Source of the DNA: Bradyrhizobium ontarionense
Lineage (GTDB): Bacteria; Pseudomonadota; Alphaproteobacteria; Rhizobiales; Xanthobacteraceae
Length of the DNA: 64,000 bases
Assembly: GCF_021088345.1 (NCBI RefSeq)
Contig: NZ_CP088156.1
Span: forward strand, 1,798,001 to 1,862,000
Direction: 5' to 3'
Each line of letters starts with the position of its first letter. The stretch's first letter is position 1. The notes under the pieces were generated by a model. The model was not told where the DNA came from and ran no database searches. It saw nothing but the letters and a program-made list of their open reading frames with translations. Positions 18,241-28,205 of this stretch are shown one piece after another. The position numbers were made by a program, and so were the translations under genes.

Positions 18241-19281
18241 TCAAGCAACTTCGCCGGACCGGGCCGACGGAACCTCCGCGGCCGGACCAGTCGAGGCCAC
18301 ACCATCGACCGGCAGCGCAAAATGCTCGACCCGATTGAACGGCTTGTTGTTGAGCAAGAGCCGCGTCACATCGGGGCGTGAATAATGCCCGGCCGGATCG
18401 GCGGCGTTCTTGGCGATGCCGATCATGCCGAGATCGATTTCGGCGATCAGCAGACCTTCCTGCTCGGGCGGCAGCTTCTCGGCGAGCGAGCTGCCGTCGG
18501 GGCCAAAGATCGCGGCATGACCGCCGCCGACATGCAGCAGTGCGTGCTTGTCGGGCCGGTCGCAGAGTTCGTCGATCATCGCCTGCGAGACAGTGGCACA
18601 CGGTGCGAGCACGAAGCACGAGCCTTCGACGGCGTAGACCCGCGAGGCTGCATTGTTGACCTCGGCGCCGAGCGCCGGCGCGAATGGATCGTAGAGCGAG
18701 AAGCTCGGCCAGGCCGCGACATGCACCTGTTCGTTCTGGGCATACATCGCGTATTTCGACAGCGGCTGCAGATGCTCCCAGCAGCACAGCGCGCCGATCC
18801 GCCCGATGTCGGGCCGATCATGCACGGCGAGATCGCTGCCGTCGCCCTCGCCATAGACGGTGCGCTCGGCGTGGGTCGGTCGCAGCTTGCGACGCTTGGC
18901 GATGGTTTCGCCGTCGGGGCCGATCAGCCATTGCGCGATGTAGAGACTGCCGCCGTCGCGCTCGGAGACGCCGAGCACGGCCGTAAGCTTCGCCTTGCGC
19001 ACCGCGGCCCGCAGCGCATCCGCCTGCGGGCTGTCATAGGCCAGCGAATTGTCGAAATACCGCTGCACGAAGCCGCGGCCGATGCACCAGGCCGGCGAGT
19101 CCATCCAGATGTGCCAGGGATAGCCGGGGATGAAGACCTCCGGAAATGCGATCAGCTTGGCGCCCTTGTCGGCCGCCTCCTCGATCAGCCCGATCGTCTT
19201 CGCGATCGAGGCATCCAGGTCGAGCCAGGCCGGCGCCGCCTGGACGACCGCCACCTTGTATTTCGGATGTGCCATTCCCAT
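18241..19281 (-). CDS. nitrilase
   Basis: This 346-residue protein is a carbon-nitrogen hydrolase with the full catalytic triad: Glu48 ([11 protein letters not shown]), Lys132 ([17 protein letters not shown]) and Cys167 ([12 protein letters not shown]). The surrounding sequences are those of true nitrilases rather than amidases or cyanide hydratases. It turns R-CN into a carboxylic acid and ammonia. The start follows a GGGAG box. It is upstream of and co-transcribed with the aldoxime dehydratase, completing the aldoxime to nitrile to acid route. It is divergent from an AraC-type regulator. Confidence 0.92.
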   Translation of the reverse strand: MGMAHPKYKVAVVQAAPAWLDLDASIAKTIGLIEEAADKGAKLIAFPEVFIPGYPWHIWMDSPAWCIGRGFVQRYFDNSLAYDSPQADALRAAVRKAKLTAVLGVSERDGGSLYIAQWLIGPDGETIAKRRKLRPTHAERTVYGEGDGSDLAVHDRPDIGRIGALCCWEHLQPLSKYAMYAQNEQVHVAAWPSFSLYDPFAPALGAEVNNAASRVYAVEGSCFVLAPCATVSQAMIDELCDRPDKHALLHVGGGHAAIFGPDGSSLAEKLPPEQEGLLIAEIDLGMIGIAKNAADPAGHYSRPDVTRLLLNNKPFNRVEHFALPVDGVASTGPAAEVPSARSGEVA

Positions 19282-19474
19282 CGCGTGAGCTCCCTGCTGC
19301 CGATTTGCGGCGCGTCCCGCCGCATCCCGACCCACTATTGACGTCGGCCGTCATTCGCGCTCGTCTTGCAGGGAACGAAAACTCGACTGCGGCGGCGGCG
19401 GATGGACCAGCCGGCCCGGAATTTGCTGCATTGCAGGCTATCCGATCGCAACAGGTGCAAGGGCAGACGGAGCA

Positions 19475-20431
19475 ATGCCGATCCTGTTCACCACAGATGG
19501 AAGCCCCGGCCATCGCCGCCTGGCGCTCTGGCAGGACATCGTCTGCGACGTCTATGTCGGCCTCGATTGCACGTCCGATCTCGGCAGCGCGTTTCGGGGT
19601 TCGGTCACGCATGCCAATCTCGGCCAGGCCGTCTGCTCGGAAGTCTGCTCCGGCCAGCAGCGGGTCCATCGCACCCGTCAGCGCATCTCGCGATCGGATG
19701 CGGACTTCGTGCTGGTCGCGCTTGGGCAGGACGGGATCGGCGGTGTGGTCCAGGATGGCCGCGACACGGTGATCCGGCCCGGCGAGTTCGCGATCTACGA
19801 TACGACCCGTCCCTATGAGCTGCAGTTCGACACAGCATTCAGGCAGGTCGTGTTCAAGCTGCCGCGCGACATGCTGCAACGCAGGATCGGACCGATCGAG
19901 GTGGTGACGGCGATCACCTTCGGGGCCGACAGCCCGTTGCCGAAGCTCGCCCACGACTTCATCCTCCAACTCTGTAGGAACGCCGAGCTGATCGGCGACG
20001 AGCATGCGGACCGTCTGACCGACCAGGCCGCCGACCTGCTGGCGATGGCGCTCAGCGAGCGGCTCAGCACGCAGCACCTGCCCGCCTCCACCCATCGCGC
20101 GGCGCTGCTCTATCGTCTCAAGGCGCACATCCGCGCACGACTGCCCGATCCCGATCTGTCGCTGTCGGAGGTCGCGCGCGAGCTCGGACTATCCGCCCGC
20201 TACGTCAACGACCTGTTCTCGGACGAGGACACCTCGTTCCAGCGTCATGTGCTGTCGGAGCGCCTCAAGCAGTGTCAGCGCGACCTCGCCTCGCCGGCGT
20301 TGGCCCGTCGCCAGGTCAGCGAGATCGCGTTCAGCTGGGGTTTCAACGACCTCTCGCATTTCGGTCGCGTATTTCGCGAACGGTTCGGCGTCTCGCCGCG
20401 CCAGTGGCGGCGCAGCCCCCCTACGCGCTAG
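19475..20431 (+). CDS. AraC-family regulator, NitR-like
   Basis: This 318-residue protein has an N-terminal AraC-binding-like domain of the FeaR/NitR type (FRGSVTHANLGQAVCSEV, VQDGRDTVIRPGEFAIYDTTRPYEL) and a C-terminal double helix-turn-helix (LSLSEVARELGLSARYVNDLF; VSEIAFSWGFNDLSHFGRVFRERFG), both given here in part. It is divergent from the nitrilase-aldoxime dehydratase operon across 193 bp, the usual place for an activator that responds to nitriles or aldoximes. A GGAG box precedes the ATG. Confidence 0.88.
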   Translation: MPILFTTDGSPGHRRLALWQDIVCDVYVGLDCTSDLGSAFRGSVTHANLGQAVCSEVCSGQQRVHRTRQRISRSDADFVLVALGQDGIGGVVQDGRDTVIRPGEFAIYDTTRPYELQFDTAFRQVVFKLPRDMLQRRIGPIEVVTAITFGADSPLPKLAHDFILQLCRNAELIGDEHADRLTDQAADLLAMALSERLSTQHLPASTHRAALLYRLKAHIRARLPDPDLSLSEVARELGLSARYVNDLFSDEDTSFQRHVLSERLKQCQRDLASPALARRQVSEIAFSWGFNDLSHFGRVFRERFGVSPRQWRRSPPTR

Positions 20432-20479
20432 ACTGCGCGCGCGGCCTCACTTGCTGGTCGGCCGCGGCCGGATGATGCG

Positions 20480-20641
20480 ATGCGCCGTTTTGCTCTGAAA
20501 GCCTTGTTCACCCTGCTCACGCTGAACCGGGACGATGACGATCCTCCCCGCTGGGATCGGATCATTCTGATCGGCTCGACCGTGGTAACGATTGGCTTGG
20601 TCGGCCTTTACGCTTATGGCAAGGCGACCGGCCGCTGGTAG
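20480..20641 (+). CDS. small single-span membrane protein (hypothetical)
   Basis: This is a 53-codon ORF starting MRRFALKALFTLLTL and ending YGKATGRW. An acidic stretch RDDDDPPRWD precedes one hydrophobic segment (residues 28-46, IILIGSTVVTIGLVGLYAY). It starts 48 nt after the AraC regulator and stops 24 nt before the cytochrome gene on the same strand. No homologue is recognised. Its hydrophobic pattern and position make it plausible as a real gene. Confidence 0.45.
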   Translation: MRRFALKALFTLLTLNRDDDDPPRWDRIILIGSTVVTIGLVGLYAYGKATGRW

Positions 20642-20665
20642 GCCGGAACGAGTTAAGGGTTTCCC

Positions 20666-21004
20666 ATGATGAGACGAGCGGGCCTTGCGCTGCTGCTGGC
20701 CGTGGCCGTGCAGGGCCCGAGCCATGCATTGGATAGCGAGCAGAGCCGAGGAAAAGCGCTCTTGCAAAGCCTTTGCAGCAGATGCCATGCCGTAGGTCTC
20801 ACCGGCGCAAGCCCGCATCCGGACGCGCCGCCGTTCAGGACCTTCGGTGACCGCAAACTCTACGACGACGACTTTGCCCAGCGACTGCAGACCGGCCTCT
20901 CGACCATCCACAAGGATATGCCGAGCTTCCGGTTCGATCGGACCGAGGCCGAGGCCGCGGTCAATTATCTCAAGGCGATCCAGGTCCGCCGCCAGCCGAA
21001 ATGA
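20666..21004 (+). CDS. small c-type cytochrome
   Basis: This 112-residue protein has a signal peptide (residues 1-21, cut near SHA-LDS) and a single heme-binding motif CSRCH at 37-41. Met85 (HKDMPSF) is the probable sixth ligand. The class I cytochrome fold fits the rest (FAQRLQTGLS and a C-terminal AAVNYLKAI helix). It would act in the periplasm as an electron carrier; its partner is not in the window. An AAGGGT box precedes the start. Confidence 0.85.
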   Translation: MMRRAGLALLLAVAVQGPSHALDSEQSRGKALLQSLCSRCHAVGLTGASPHPDAPPFRTFGDRKLYDDDFAQRLQTGLSTIHKDMPSFRFDRTEAEAAVNYLKAIQVRRQPK

Positions 21005-21103
21005 CCAGCCGGTGTGGCGCGCCGGCTTGGACCATCGTTTCCGGGCCGCGGTTGGCTGGTCCGCCCCCTTGTCCGCGTCGCAGCGGGCGCCGGAGCCCGC
21101 GCG

Positions 21104-22528
21104 ATGACATCAGCGACCACGATCGTGCACGTCGACGGGTTGCCGCTCCCGCAACGGACCTGGGCTATCGTGACGATCGCACTCGGGATCGTCATGGCGG
21201 TCGTGGACGGCGCGATTGCCAATGTGGCGCTGCCGACGATCGCCAGGGATCTCAATGCCAGTCCGGCGTTCTCGATCTGGATCGTCAACGGCTATCAGCT
21301 CGCGGTGACGATCTCGCTGCTGCCGCTGGCCTCGCTCGGCGAGATCATCGGCTACCGCCGCGTCTATCTCGCCGGGCTCGTGCTGTTCACGGTCGCCTCC
21401 GCCTTCTGCGCGCTGGCTGACAGCCTGTTGCTGCTGACGCTCGCGCGCATCCTGCAGGGCTTCGGCGCCGCAGGGATCCTGAGCGTGAACTCGGCGCTGG
21501 TGCGCTTCACCTACCCGCACGCTCTGCTCGGCCGCGGCATCGGCATCAATGCGATGGTGGTCGCGGTCTCGGCCGCGGTCGGCCCGACCATCGCGGCGGG
21601 CATCCTCGCCGTCGGCAGCTGGCCCTGGCTATTTGCGATCAACGTGCCGCTCGGCCTCGTCACCTTCGCGTTCGGCTTCCGCTTCCTGCCGCACACCCCG
21701 CGCGCGCCGCACATGTTCGACTGGCAGAGCGCGGCCTTGAGCGCCGTCACCTTCGGCTTTCTGATTGCCGCCGTGGACAGCGTCGGACATGGCGAAGCGC
21801 TGGTGACCTGCGCCTTCGAATTCGTTGTCGCCGTTGTTGCCGGCGTGCTGCTGGTGTACCGCCAGACTCACATGGCCTCGCCGTTGCTGCCGCTCGACCT
21901 GCTGCGCATCCCGGTGTTCGCGCTGTCGATCGCAACCTCGATCTCGTCGTTCTGCGGACAGATGCTCGCCTTCGTCGCCATCCCCTTCTATCTCGAGAGT
22001 CATTTCGGCTACTCGCCGGTGCAGATGGGCCTCCTGATCACACCCTGGCCGATCGCGGTCGGTCTGACTGCGCCCATTGCCGGCCGGCTCGTCGAACGCG
22101 TGCCGGCCGGCCTCCTGGGCGGCATCGGCCTCGTGATCTTCGCACTTGGGCTCGGCGCACTCGGGCTGTTGCCGCGGGAGCCCGCGGCGTTCGACATCGT
22201 CTGGCGCATGGCCGTCGCGGGCTGCGGCTTCGGCCTGTTCCAGACGCCGAACAACCGCACCATGATCGCGGCCGCGCCGCGCGAACGCGCTGGCGGCGCC
22301 AGCGGCATGCTGGGCACCGCGCGCCTGCTCGGCCAGACCACGGGCGCGGCGCTGGTTGCGATGTTCCTCGCCCTCGATCCAGCCGACGGCACCCGGCTGT
22401 CGCTGCTGACCGGCGTCGGCTTTGCACTCGTGGGCGCGTTCCTGAGCATGCTCCGGCTGTCGCCCGCAGGCGCGCGCGGCGCCGAGCATGTCCGGATTCA
22501 CGAGGGACAGCGGCTGAAGGGCGAGTAG
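21104..22528 (+). CDS. MFS transporter, DHA2 (14-span) drug exporter family
   Basis: This 474-residue integral membrane protein has DHA2/EmrB-type motifs: VDGAIANVALPTIARDL in the first span, WIVNGYQLAVTISLLPLASLGE, YRRVYLAGLVLF, LARILQGFGAAGILSVNSALVR and the GPTIAAGIL segment (motif C). About 14 hydrophobic segments are seen. The GGAG box at 21092 supports the ATG at 21104 over the open frame's upstream start. The exported compound is unknown; no accessory EmrA gene is adjacent. Confidence 0.88.
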   Translation: MTSATTIVHVDGLPLPQRTWAIVTIALGIVMAVVDGAIANVALPTIARDLNASPAFSIWIVNGYQLAVTISLLPLASLGEIIGYRRVYLAGLVLFTVASAFCALADSLLLLTLARILQGFGAAGILSVNSALVRFTYPHALLGRGIGINAMVVAVSAAVGPTIAAGILAVGSWPWLFAINVPLGLVTFAFGFRFLPHTPRAPHMFDWQSAALSAVTFGFLIAAVDSVGHGEALVTCAFEFVVAVVAGVLLVYRQTHMASPLLPLDLLRIPVFALSIATSISSFCGQMLAFVAIPFYLESHFGYSPVQMGLLITPWPIAVGLTAPIAGRLVERVPAGLLGGIGLVIFALGLGALGLLPREPAAFDIVWRMAVAGCGFGLFQTPNNRTMIAAAPRERAGGASGMLGTARLLGQTTGAALVAMFLALDPADGTRLSLLTGVGFALVGAFLSMLRLSPAGARGAEHVRIHEGQRLKGE

Positions 22529-22677
22529 CGGCTCACGGACGATGTCGGCCCTCCTGCTGTCTGCGACGACGGAGTTCGCGTTCGGCATGCGCTTCGCGCC
22601 TGACGGTCTATTTCTTCATCAAGCCGGCCTGAGCGCCGATCCTCCGATCTCCAGCCGGTCCTGCACTCTCCAAAAGA

Positions 22678-22705
22678 GAAAGGCCGGCGCAACGGCCGGC
22701 CTTTC
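22678..22705 (-). terminator. clpA transcription terminator
   Basis: An 11-bp perfect stem (22678-22688 with 22695-22705, GAAAGGCCGGC/GCCGGCCTTTC) has a 6-nt loop. On the minus strand it is followed by TCTCTTTTGG. It lies 25 nt after the clpA stop and may also act on the converging MFS transcript. Confidence 0.75.
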
Positions 22706-22729
22706 GCGTTCACCTGTGTCGTCGAGGGC

Positions 22730-25132
22730 TCAAGCCTTGACCAGCGGCCCCTTCGGAGCCGGCCCCTTGGATCCACCGCCGGGGCCGCCCGGCTTCGACT
22801 TACGCTTGCGCGCGACCGGAAGCTTCTCCGGCTTCGGCGTGACTGGGCCTTCGACGAACTCGAAGCCGATCTTCTCGGCTTCCGGACCCGCCTCGTCCTT
22901 GACGAGGACCACACGGACGTGGCCGCCGCCCTTGAGCTTGCCGAACAGCACCTCGTCAGCCAAGGGCTTCTTGATGTGCTCCTGGATCACACGGCCCATC
23001 GGGCGTGCCCCCATCTGCTCGTCATAGCCGTGCTGAATGAGCCAGGCCTTGGCCGGCTCCGACAGCTCGATCGTGACGTCGCGATCGGCCAGCTGAGCCT
23101 CGAGCTGCAGCACGAACTTCTCGACGACCATTCCGATCACCTCGACGTTGAGGTGCGCGAACGAGACGATGGAGTCGAGCCGGTTGCGGAATTCCGGCGC
23201 AAACTGCCGGTTGATCGCCTCGTGGTCGTCACCTTCCCGCTTCGAGCGGTGGAAGCCGAACGCCTGCTTGGCCATGTCGGCCGCGCCCGCATTCGTGGTC
23301 ATGATCAGGATCACGTTGCGGAAGTTGACCTGCTTGCCATTGTGGTCGGTGAGCCGGCCGTGATCCATGATCTGCAGCAGCACATTGTAGAGATCAGGGT
23401 GCGCCTTCTCGATCTCGTCGAGCAGCACCACGCAGTGCGGATGCTGATCGACGCCGTCGGTCAGGAGACCGCCCTGGTCGAAGCCAACGTAGCCTGGAGG
23501 TGCGCCGATCAGGCGCGACACCGTGTGCCGCTCCATGTACTCCGACATGTCGAAGCGCAGCAGCTCGACGCCCAGCGACGCGGCAAGCTGCTTGGCGACC
23601 TCGGTCTTGCCGACGCCGGTCGGACCCGAGAACAGGTAGCAGCCGATCGGCTTCTCCGGTTCGCGCAGGCCGGCCCGCGCCAGCTTGATCGAGGCCGACA
23701 GCGAATCGATCGCCTTGTCCTGGCCGAACACGACGCGCTTCAGGGTCTGCTCGAGATGCTTGAGCACCTCGGCGTCGTCCTTCGACACGCTCTTCGGGGG
23801 AATCCGCGCCATCGTGGCGATCGTGGTCTCGATCTCCTTGATGCCGATCGTCTTCTTGCGCTTGTTCTCGGCCAGCAGCATCTGCGCCGCGCCGGATTCG
23901 TCGATCACGTCGATCGCTTTGTCCGGAAGCTTACGGTCATGGATGTAGCGCGACGACAGCTGCACCGCGGCCTCGATGGCCTCGTTGGTGTATTTCAGCC
24001 GATGATAGTCCTCGAAATACGGCTTCAGACCCTTGAGGATCGCGATCGCATCCTCGACCGACGGCTCGTTGACGTCGATCTTCTGGAACCGGCGCACCAG
24101 CGCGCGATCCTTTTCGAAGTGCTGACGATACTCCTTGTAGGTCGTCGAGCCCATGCAGCGGATGGAACCGGACGCGAGCGCCGGCTTCAGCAGGTTGGAC
24201 GCGTCCATAGCGCCGCCCGAGGTCGCACCTGCGCCGATCACGGTGTGGATCTCGTCGATGAACAGGATCGCGTTCGGATGCGCCTCGAGCTCCTTGAGGA
24301 CCTGCTTCAGCCGCTCCTCGAAATCGCCGCGATAGCGCGTGCCGGCGAGCAGCGTGCCCATGTCGAGCGAGAACACGGTTGCGGCCGCGAGCACCTCGGG
24401 CACCTCGCTGTCGACGATGCGCTTGGCGAGCCCTTCCGCGATCGCGGTCTTGCCGACGCCGGCCTCGCCGACGAACAGCGGGTTGTTCTTCTGGCGGCGG
24501 CACAGCACCTGGATGGCGCGGTTGATCTCGGAGTTACGGCCGATCACCGGATCGATCTTGCCGTCGCGGGCCTTCTTGTTGAGATTGACGCAATATGTTT
24601 CCAGCGCCTCGCCCTTTTTCTTTGAGTCGTCGCTACCCTTGGTCTCGGTCTCTTCGTCGACGCCGCGAACGGGGCGCGCTTCGGACACGCCGGGCCGCTT
24701 GGCGATGCCGTGGCTGATGTAGTTGACCGCGTCGTAGCGCGTCATGTCCTGCTCCTGCAGGAAATACGCGGCATGGCTCTCGCGCTCGGCGAAGATTGCG
24801 ATCAGCACATTGGCGCCGGTCACCTCTTCGCGGCCCGACGACTGGACGTGAATCACTGCGCGCTGAATCACGCGCTGGAACCCTGCAGTCGGCTTGGCGT
24901 CGTCGCTGCCGTCCGTCACCAGGTTTTCGAACTCGGTTTCGAGATAGTTCACAAGACTGCCGCGCAGCTTGTCGAGGTCGACGCTGCACGCGCGCATCAC
25001 GGCCGCCGCATCGGAGTCATCGATCAAGGACAGCAGGAGGTGTTCCAGTGTCGCGTATTGATGATGACGCTCGTTGGCAATCGCCAGCGCACGATGCAGG
25101 GATTGTTCAAGGCTTTGGGAAAAAGTCGGCAT
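22730..25132 (-). CDS. clpA: ATP-dependent Clp protease ATP-binding subunit ClpA
   Basis: This 800-residue AAA+ unfoldase has an N-terminal Clp repeat domain ([34 protein letters not shown]), a first ATPase module (Walker A GEAGVGKT, Walker B LFIDEIH) and a second (Walker [23 protein letters not shown]). An FGF tripeptide after [10 protein letters not shown] fits the ClpP-docking loop. The C-terminus ends in a Lys/Gly/Pro-rich tail not found in Escherichia coli ClpA. It feeds substrates to ClpP, with ClpS as N-end-rule adaptor encoded upstream on the same strand. Confidence 0.97.
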   Translation of the reverse strand: MPTFSQSLEQSLHRALAIANERHHQYATLEHLLLSLIDDSDAAAVMRACSVDLDKLRGSLVNYLETEFENLVTDGSDDAKPTAGFQRVIQRAVIHVQSSGREEVTGANVLIAIFAERESHAAYFLQEQDMTRYDAVNYISHGIAKRPGVSEARPVRGVDEETETKGSDDSKKKGEALETYCVNLNKKARDGKIDPVIGRNSEINRAIQVLCRRQKNNPLFVGEAGVGKTAIAEGLAKRIVDSEVPEVLAAATVFSLDMGTLLAGTRYRGDFEERLKQVLKELEAHPNAILFIDEIHTVIGAGATSGGAMDASNLLKPALASGSIRCMGSTTYKEYRQHFEKDRALVRRFQKIDVNEPSVEDAIAILKGLKPYFEDYHRLKYTNEAIEAAVQLSSRYIHDRKLPDKAIDVIDESGAAQMLLAENKRKKTIGIKEIETTIATMARIPPKSVSKDDAEVLKHLEQTLKRVVFGQDKAIDSLSASIKLARAGLREPEKPIGCYLFSGPTGVGKTEVAKQLAASLGVELLRFDMSEYMERHTVSRLIGAPPGYVGFDQGGLLTDGVDQHPHCVVLLDEIEKAHPDLYNVLLQIMDHGRLTDHNGKQVNFRNVILIMTTNAGAADMAKQAFGFHRSKREGDDHEAINRQFAPEFRNRLDSIVSFAHLNVEVIGMVVEKFVLQLEAQLADRDVTIELSEPAKAWLIQHGYDEQMGARPMGRVIQEHIKKPLADEVLFGKLKGGGHVRVVLVKDEAGPEAEKIGFEFVEGPVTPKPEKLPVARKRKSKPGGPGGGSKGPAPKGPLVKA

Positions 25133-25567
25133 GCGCGTCCTCTGTGGCCCCCTGGCATCATGATCGCCGCCGCCCGGTCAGGCAACAACAACCTTCGTCA
25201 AATATAGTTATAACCGAGTGCGACAAAAGACCGGTCGAGCGCCCCGATTACGCGTTCACCAGATCGTCAATGCAAAACCCGTTCCCATTAGGGCAGATCC
25301 GGCCACTGCCGTTCGAGCAGCACAAGCCGGGCACCCGCCCACGGTCCGACACAGTCAGCGGCCGTATTTCTCCGGGAGAGCGCTGCATTCGGCGCTCGAC
25401 AGCGAGCGCCAGATGCCGACGACGTGCCGCGTCAGGGCGGGTCCCTGATCAGGAGCCGGATTCTCTGCGACGGTCGGGGCGGATTTGCGCCACGCGACGC
25501 TGCCGTCCCGGGCGCGCGGCCCTCGGAGCTCAAGGATTTCAAAGCTCTTGCCCCAGCAAGAACCGCT
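25133..25567. other. clpS-clpA intergenic region, no gene seen
   Basis: These 435 nt hold no credible ORF on either strand and no recognised RNA. The clpA promoter probably lies here, since the distance from clpS is unusually long for an operon. Confidence 0.5.
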
Positions 25568-25900
25568 CTATTTCTTTTCCATCACACACTGCAGCGGATG
25601 CTGGTGCTTGCGGGCGAAGTCCATCACCTGCGTCACCTTGGTCTCGGCGATCTCATAGGTGAATACGCCGCACTCCCCGATGCCGTGATGGTGCACGTGG
25701 AGCATGATCTTGGTCGCGGCCTCGACGTCCTTCTGGAAGAACTTTTCCAGGACAAGAACGACGAACTCCATCGGCGTGTAATCGTCGTTCAGGATCAGGA
25801 CGCGATAGAGGTTGGGACGCTTGGTCTTCGGCTTGACCTTGGTGATGACGGACGTGACCGGCCCGCCGGTTCCACCAGGCCTGTTCTCGTTGTTGCTCAT
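25568..25900 (-). CDS. clpS: ATP-dependent Clp protease adaptor ClpS
   Basis: This 110-residue protein has the ClpS core: [21 protein letters not shown], then [25 protein letters not shown], given here in part, which includes the His and Met/Asp residues that form the N-degron pocket. It delivers proteins with hydrophobic N-terminal residues to ClpA. The open frame runs to 26176, but the conserved sequence and a disordered N-terminal tail starting MSNNEN support the ATG at 25900; an in-frame ATG at 25942 is another option. Confidence 0.95.
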   Translation of the reverse strand: MSNNENRPGGTGGPVTSVITKVKPKTKRPNLYRVLILNDDYTPMEFVVLVLEKFFQKDVEAATKIMLHVHHHGIGECGVFTYEIAETKVTQVMDFARKHQHPLQCVMEKK

Positions 25901-26346
25901 CCGAGGCGCGGATCGGTTCAATCTGGAATTTAGCTGCGACATCTTACACGCGTTAGATATGGTCGCGAGAATCCCAAAAAGGGTTGCCTCGCCCTGTCCC
26001 TGCCGGGCCGCTCGCACCACCCGGTCCTGCCTTCCAGATCGCCTGTCCCAGCCGACCGGTCCAGCAGGACCGACACGCGGAACAATATGGGTCGGCGACC
26101 GGGTTGCCGCAAGCGCACGCCCGCGAGGACGAACGCTCCGGCAGGACCGATTCCCTGCCCCGGCGATGAACGGCAACGTTAATCAAACCGACCGCATTTT
26201 ACAAAGCCCATTCAACGGGCATTTACAGGGAACCCCGTCGGCTGCGGAAGTCACGCCATGCTGCGGTATTCGCTACATTTTTCGGCTTTCGATTCACCGG
26301 CCCTTGAAGATCGCACCCCGAAATAGCCCCGCAGAAACCCTGACTG
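25901..26346. other. clpS / TadG-like divergent intergenic region
   Basis: These 446 nt contain no ORF I would call. A small hairpin CGGTCC-agca-GGACCG lies at 26057-26072. Promoters for the two divergent genes must be here, but I could not place them with confidence. Confidence 0.45.
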
Positions 26347-28116
26347 GTGAGCGACATGACCGATGTGACCTTCGTCCGCCTCTGCCGCCATGCCCTGCGA
26401 CGTTTCGCTGGCGACAGCCGTGGCAACATCGCCGTGATCTTCGCCATCGCGCTCGTTCCGATTTTGGCCTTTGTCGGCGCCGGCGTCGACTACAGCCGGG
26501 CCAACGCCGCAAGGTCCTCGATGCAGGGCGCGCTCGACTCCACCGCGCTGATGCTGTCGCGCGACCTGGCGCAGGGCACGATCAGCGCATCCGATGTCGC
26601 GGCCAAGGCGAGCGCCTATTTCAAGGCGCTCTATACCAGCACCGACGCCCAGGGCGTTTCCGTGACGGTCAATTATACCGCATCGACCAGTTCCACGCCG
26701 TCCAACATTCAGATCACCGCGTCCGGCCAGATCGTGACCCAGTTCATGAAGCTTGCGGGCTTCCCGACCATGGACTTCAGCACCAAGGCGACCACGACCT
26801 GGGGTGACGTCAAGATGCGCGTCGCGCTCGCGCTCGACAACACCGGCTCGATGGCCTCCAGCGGCAAGATGACGGCGCTGCAGAATGCCGTGGCCGGCAG
26901 CGGCGGCCTCATTGACCAGCTCAGCGCGCTCGCCAAGAGTCCTGGTGACGTCTACATCTCCGTGGTTCCGTTCGCCAAGGTCGTCAATGTCGGCGCCAGC
27001 AACTACGCCCAGAACTGGATCGATTGGACCGACTGGCAGAATCCGCCCACGATACAGCCCGCCAACGGCTCCTATCAGGCCGCAATTCCGAACTCCAAGC
27101 TCACGCAGGGCCAGTGGGACATGGTCGGGCCAGGCTCATCCTGCCCGTTCACCTCCGGCAACGGCTTCTCCTATTTCGGCTGCACCAGCGCGCCAGCCAG
27201 CGGCAGCTCGAGCGTTTCGTCGATCCCGTCGAGCGGCAGCTATTCGGGCTACATCTGCCCGGGTTACGATTCCGCCTCGCACAGCTACTATAATGGCTGC
27301 TGGACCAGCGCCAAGACGAGCACGGTCGTGAACTACTGCACCGGATCGGGCTGCAGCTGCTCGGGCGCCAACTCGACATGCACGTGCACGGGCAGCTACA
27401 GCAGCACCGTCTGCAAGGTGAACACCTACACCAAGACCTGGGCCGCCAACGCGCAGAGCACGTGGACCGGCTGCGTCGCCGACCGGACCCAGCCCAACGA
27501 CGCGAACGCCGTCTCGCCTGCGACGTCGGACGTCACCACGCTGTTCCCGGCCAACCAGCACATGGAGAACAACGTTCAATACTGCAGCAGCACCGCCTCG
27601 ACCAAGCTCGGGCCGATCGTTCCGCTCAGCTACAGCTGGAGCTCGTTGAAGGCGTCCGTCAACGCCATGCAGCCGACCGGCGGCACCAACCAGGCGATCG
27701 GAATGGCCTGGGCCGTGCAGTCGCTGATCCCGAATGGCGTGCTGGGCGCGCCGGCGGAGGCCGCGAACACGACCTACAATCGGGTCATCATCCTGTTGTC
27801 GGACGGCCTGAACACCGAGGACCGCTGGCCGGACTATGGCAACGGCTCGAGCCAGGCCTCCGGCAATCCGATCGACGCCCGCCAGGCCCTGCTCTGCTCG
27901 AACCTGAAGAACACGAAGGATGCCAAGGGCAACTCCATGTACACGATCTACACGATCCAGGTGAACACCAGCTCGCCCGCTGATGCGACCTCGACCGTGC
28001 TGCAGAACTGTGCCAGCAGTCCCGACAAGTTCTACATGCTGACGAGCTCCAGCCAGATCGTGACCACGTTCAACTCGATCGGCACCGCCCTGTCCAAGCT
28101 GCGCGTCGCCAAGTAG
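26347..28116 (+). CDS. TadG-like pilus-assembly / von Willebrand factor A protein
   Basis: This 589-residue protein starts with a TadE/G-type N-terminus (DSRGNIAVIFAIALVPILAFVGAGVDYSRA, membrane span about 28-48). A VWA fold follows with a MIDAS motif DNTGS at 164-168 (variant of DxSxS) and a late RVIILLSDGLNTEDRW strand. Between them lies a Ser/Gly/Cys-rich insert (about residues 255-365) containing an unusual run of cysteines. It would be anchored in the inner membrane with the VWA domain outside. No other tad genes are nearby. The start is GTG 26347 or ATG 26356. Confidence 0.8.
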   Translation: MSDMTDVTFVRLCRHALRRFAGDSRGNIAVIFAIALVPILAFVGAGVDYSRANAARSSMQGALDSTALMLSRDLAQGTISASDVAAKASAYFKALYTSTDAQGVSVTVNYTASTSSTPSNIQITASGQIVTQFMKLAGFPTMDFSTKATTTWGDVKMRVALALDNTGSMASSGKMTALQNAVAGSGGLIDQLSALAKSPGDVYISVVPFAKVVNVGASNYAQNWIDWTDWQNPPTIQPANGSYQAAIPNSKLTQGQWDMVGPGSSCPFTSGNGFSYFGCTSAPASGSSSVSSIPSSGSYSGYICPGYDSASHSYYNGCWTSAKTSTVVNYCTGSGCSCSGANSTCTCTGSYSSTVCKVNTYTKTWAANAQSTWTGCVADRTQPNDANAVSPATSDVTTLFPANQHMENNVQYCSSTASTKLGPIVPLSYSWSSLKASVNAMQPTGGTNQAIGMAWAVQSLIPNGVLGAPAEAANTTYNRVIILLSDGLNTEDRWPDYGNGSSQASGNPIDARQALLCSNLKNTKDAKGNSMYTIYTIQVNTSSPADATSTVLQNCASSPDKFYMLTSSSQIVTTFNSIGTALSKLRVAK

Positions 28117-28159
28117 CAGCAGCCAGGCTGCCACCGGCACGGCCGTTTCAGGCAACAAA

Positions 28160-28183
28160 AAAGCCCGGCGTAAGCCGGGCTTT
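28160..28183 (-). terminator. bidirectional terminator between TadG-like gene and phasin
   Basis: A 10-bp perfect stem AAAGCCCGGC/GCCGGGCTTT (28160-28169, 28174-28183) has a 4-nt loop. On the minus strand it runs into TTTTTTG, so it ends the phasin transcript. On the plus strand it lies 44 nt after the TadG-like stop and can serve there too. Confidence 0.85.
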
Positions 28184-28205
28184 CGTCACCAGCAGGCGCG
28201 AATGA

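Noticed and set aside
22919..24625. 568-codon plus-strand frame over clpA
   Set aside because: Antisense to ClpA motifs; no homology-like features.
27136..28158. 340-codon minus-strand frame over the TadG-like gene
   Set aside because: Arg/Gly/Ala-rich antisense frame with no recognisable domain, opposite a protein with a clear signal anchor and VWA motifs.
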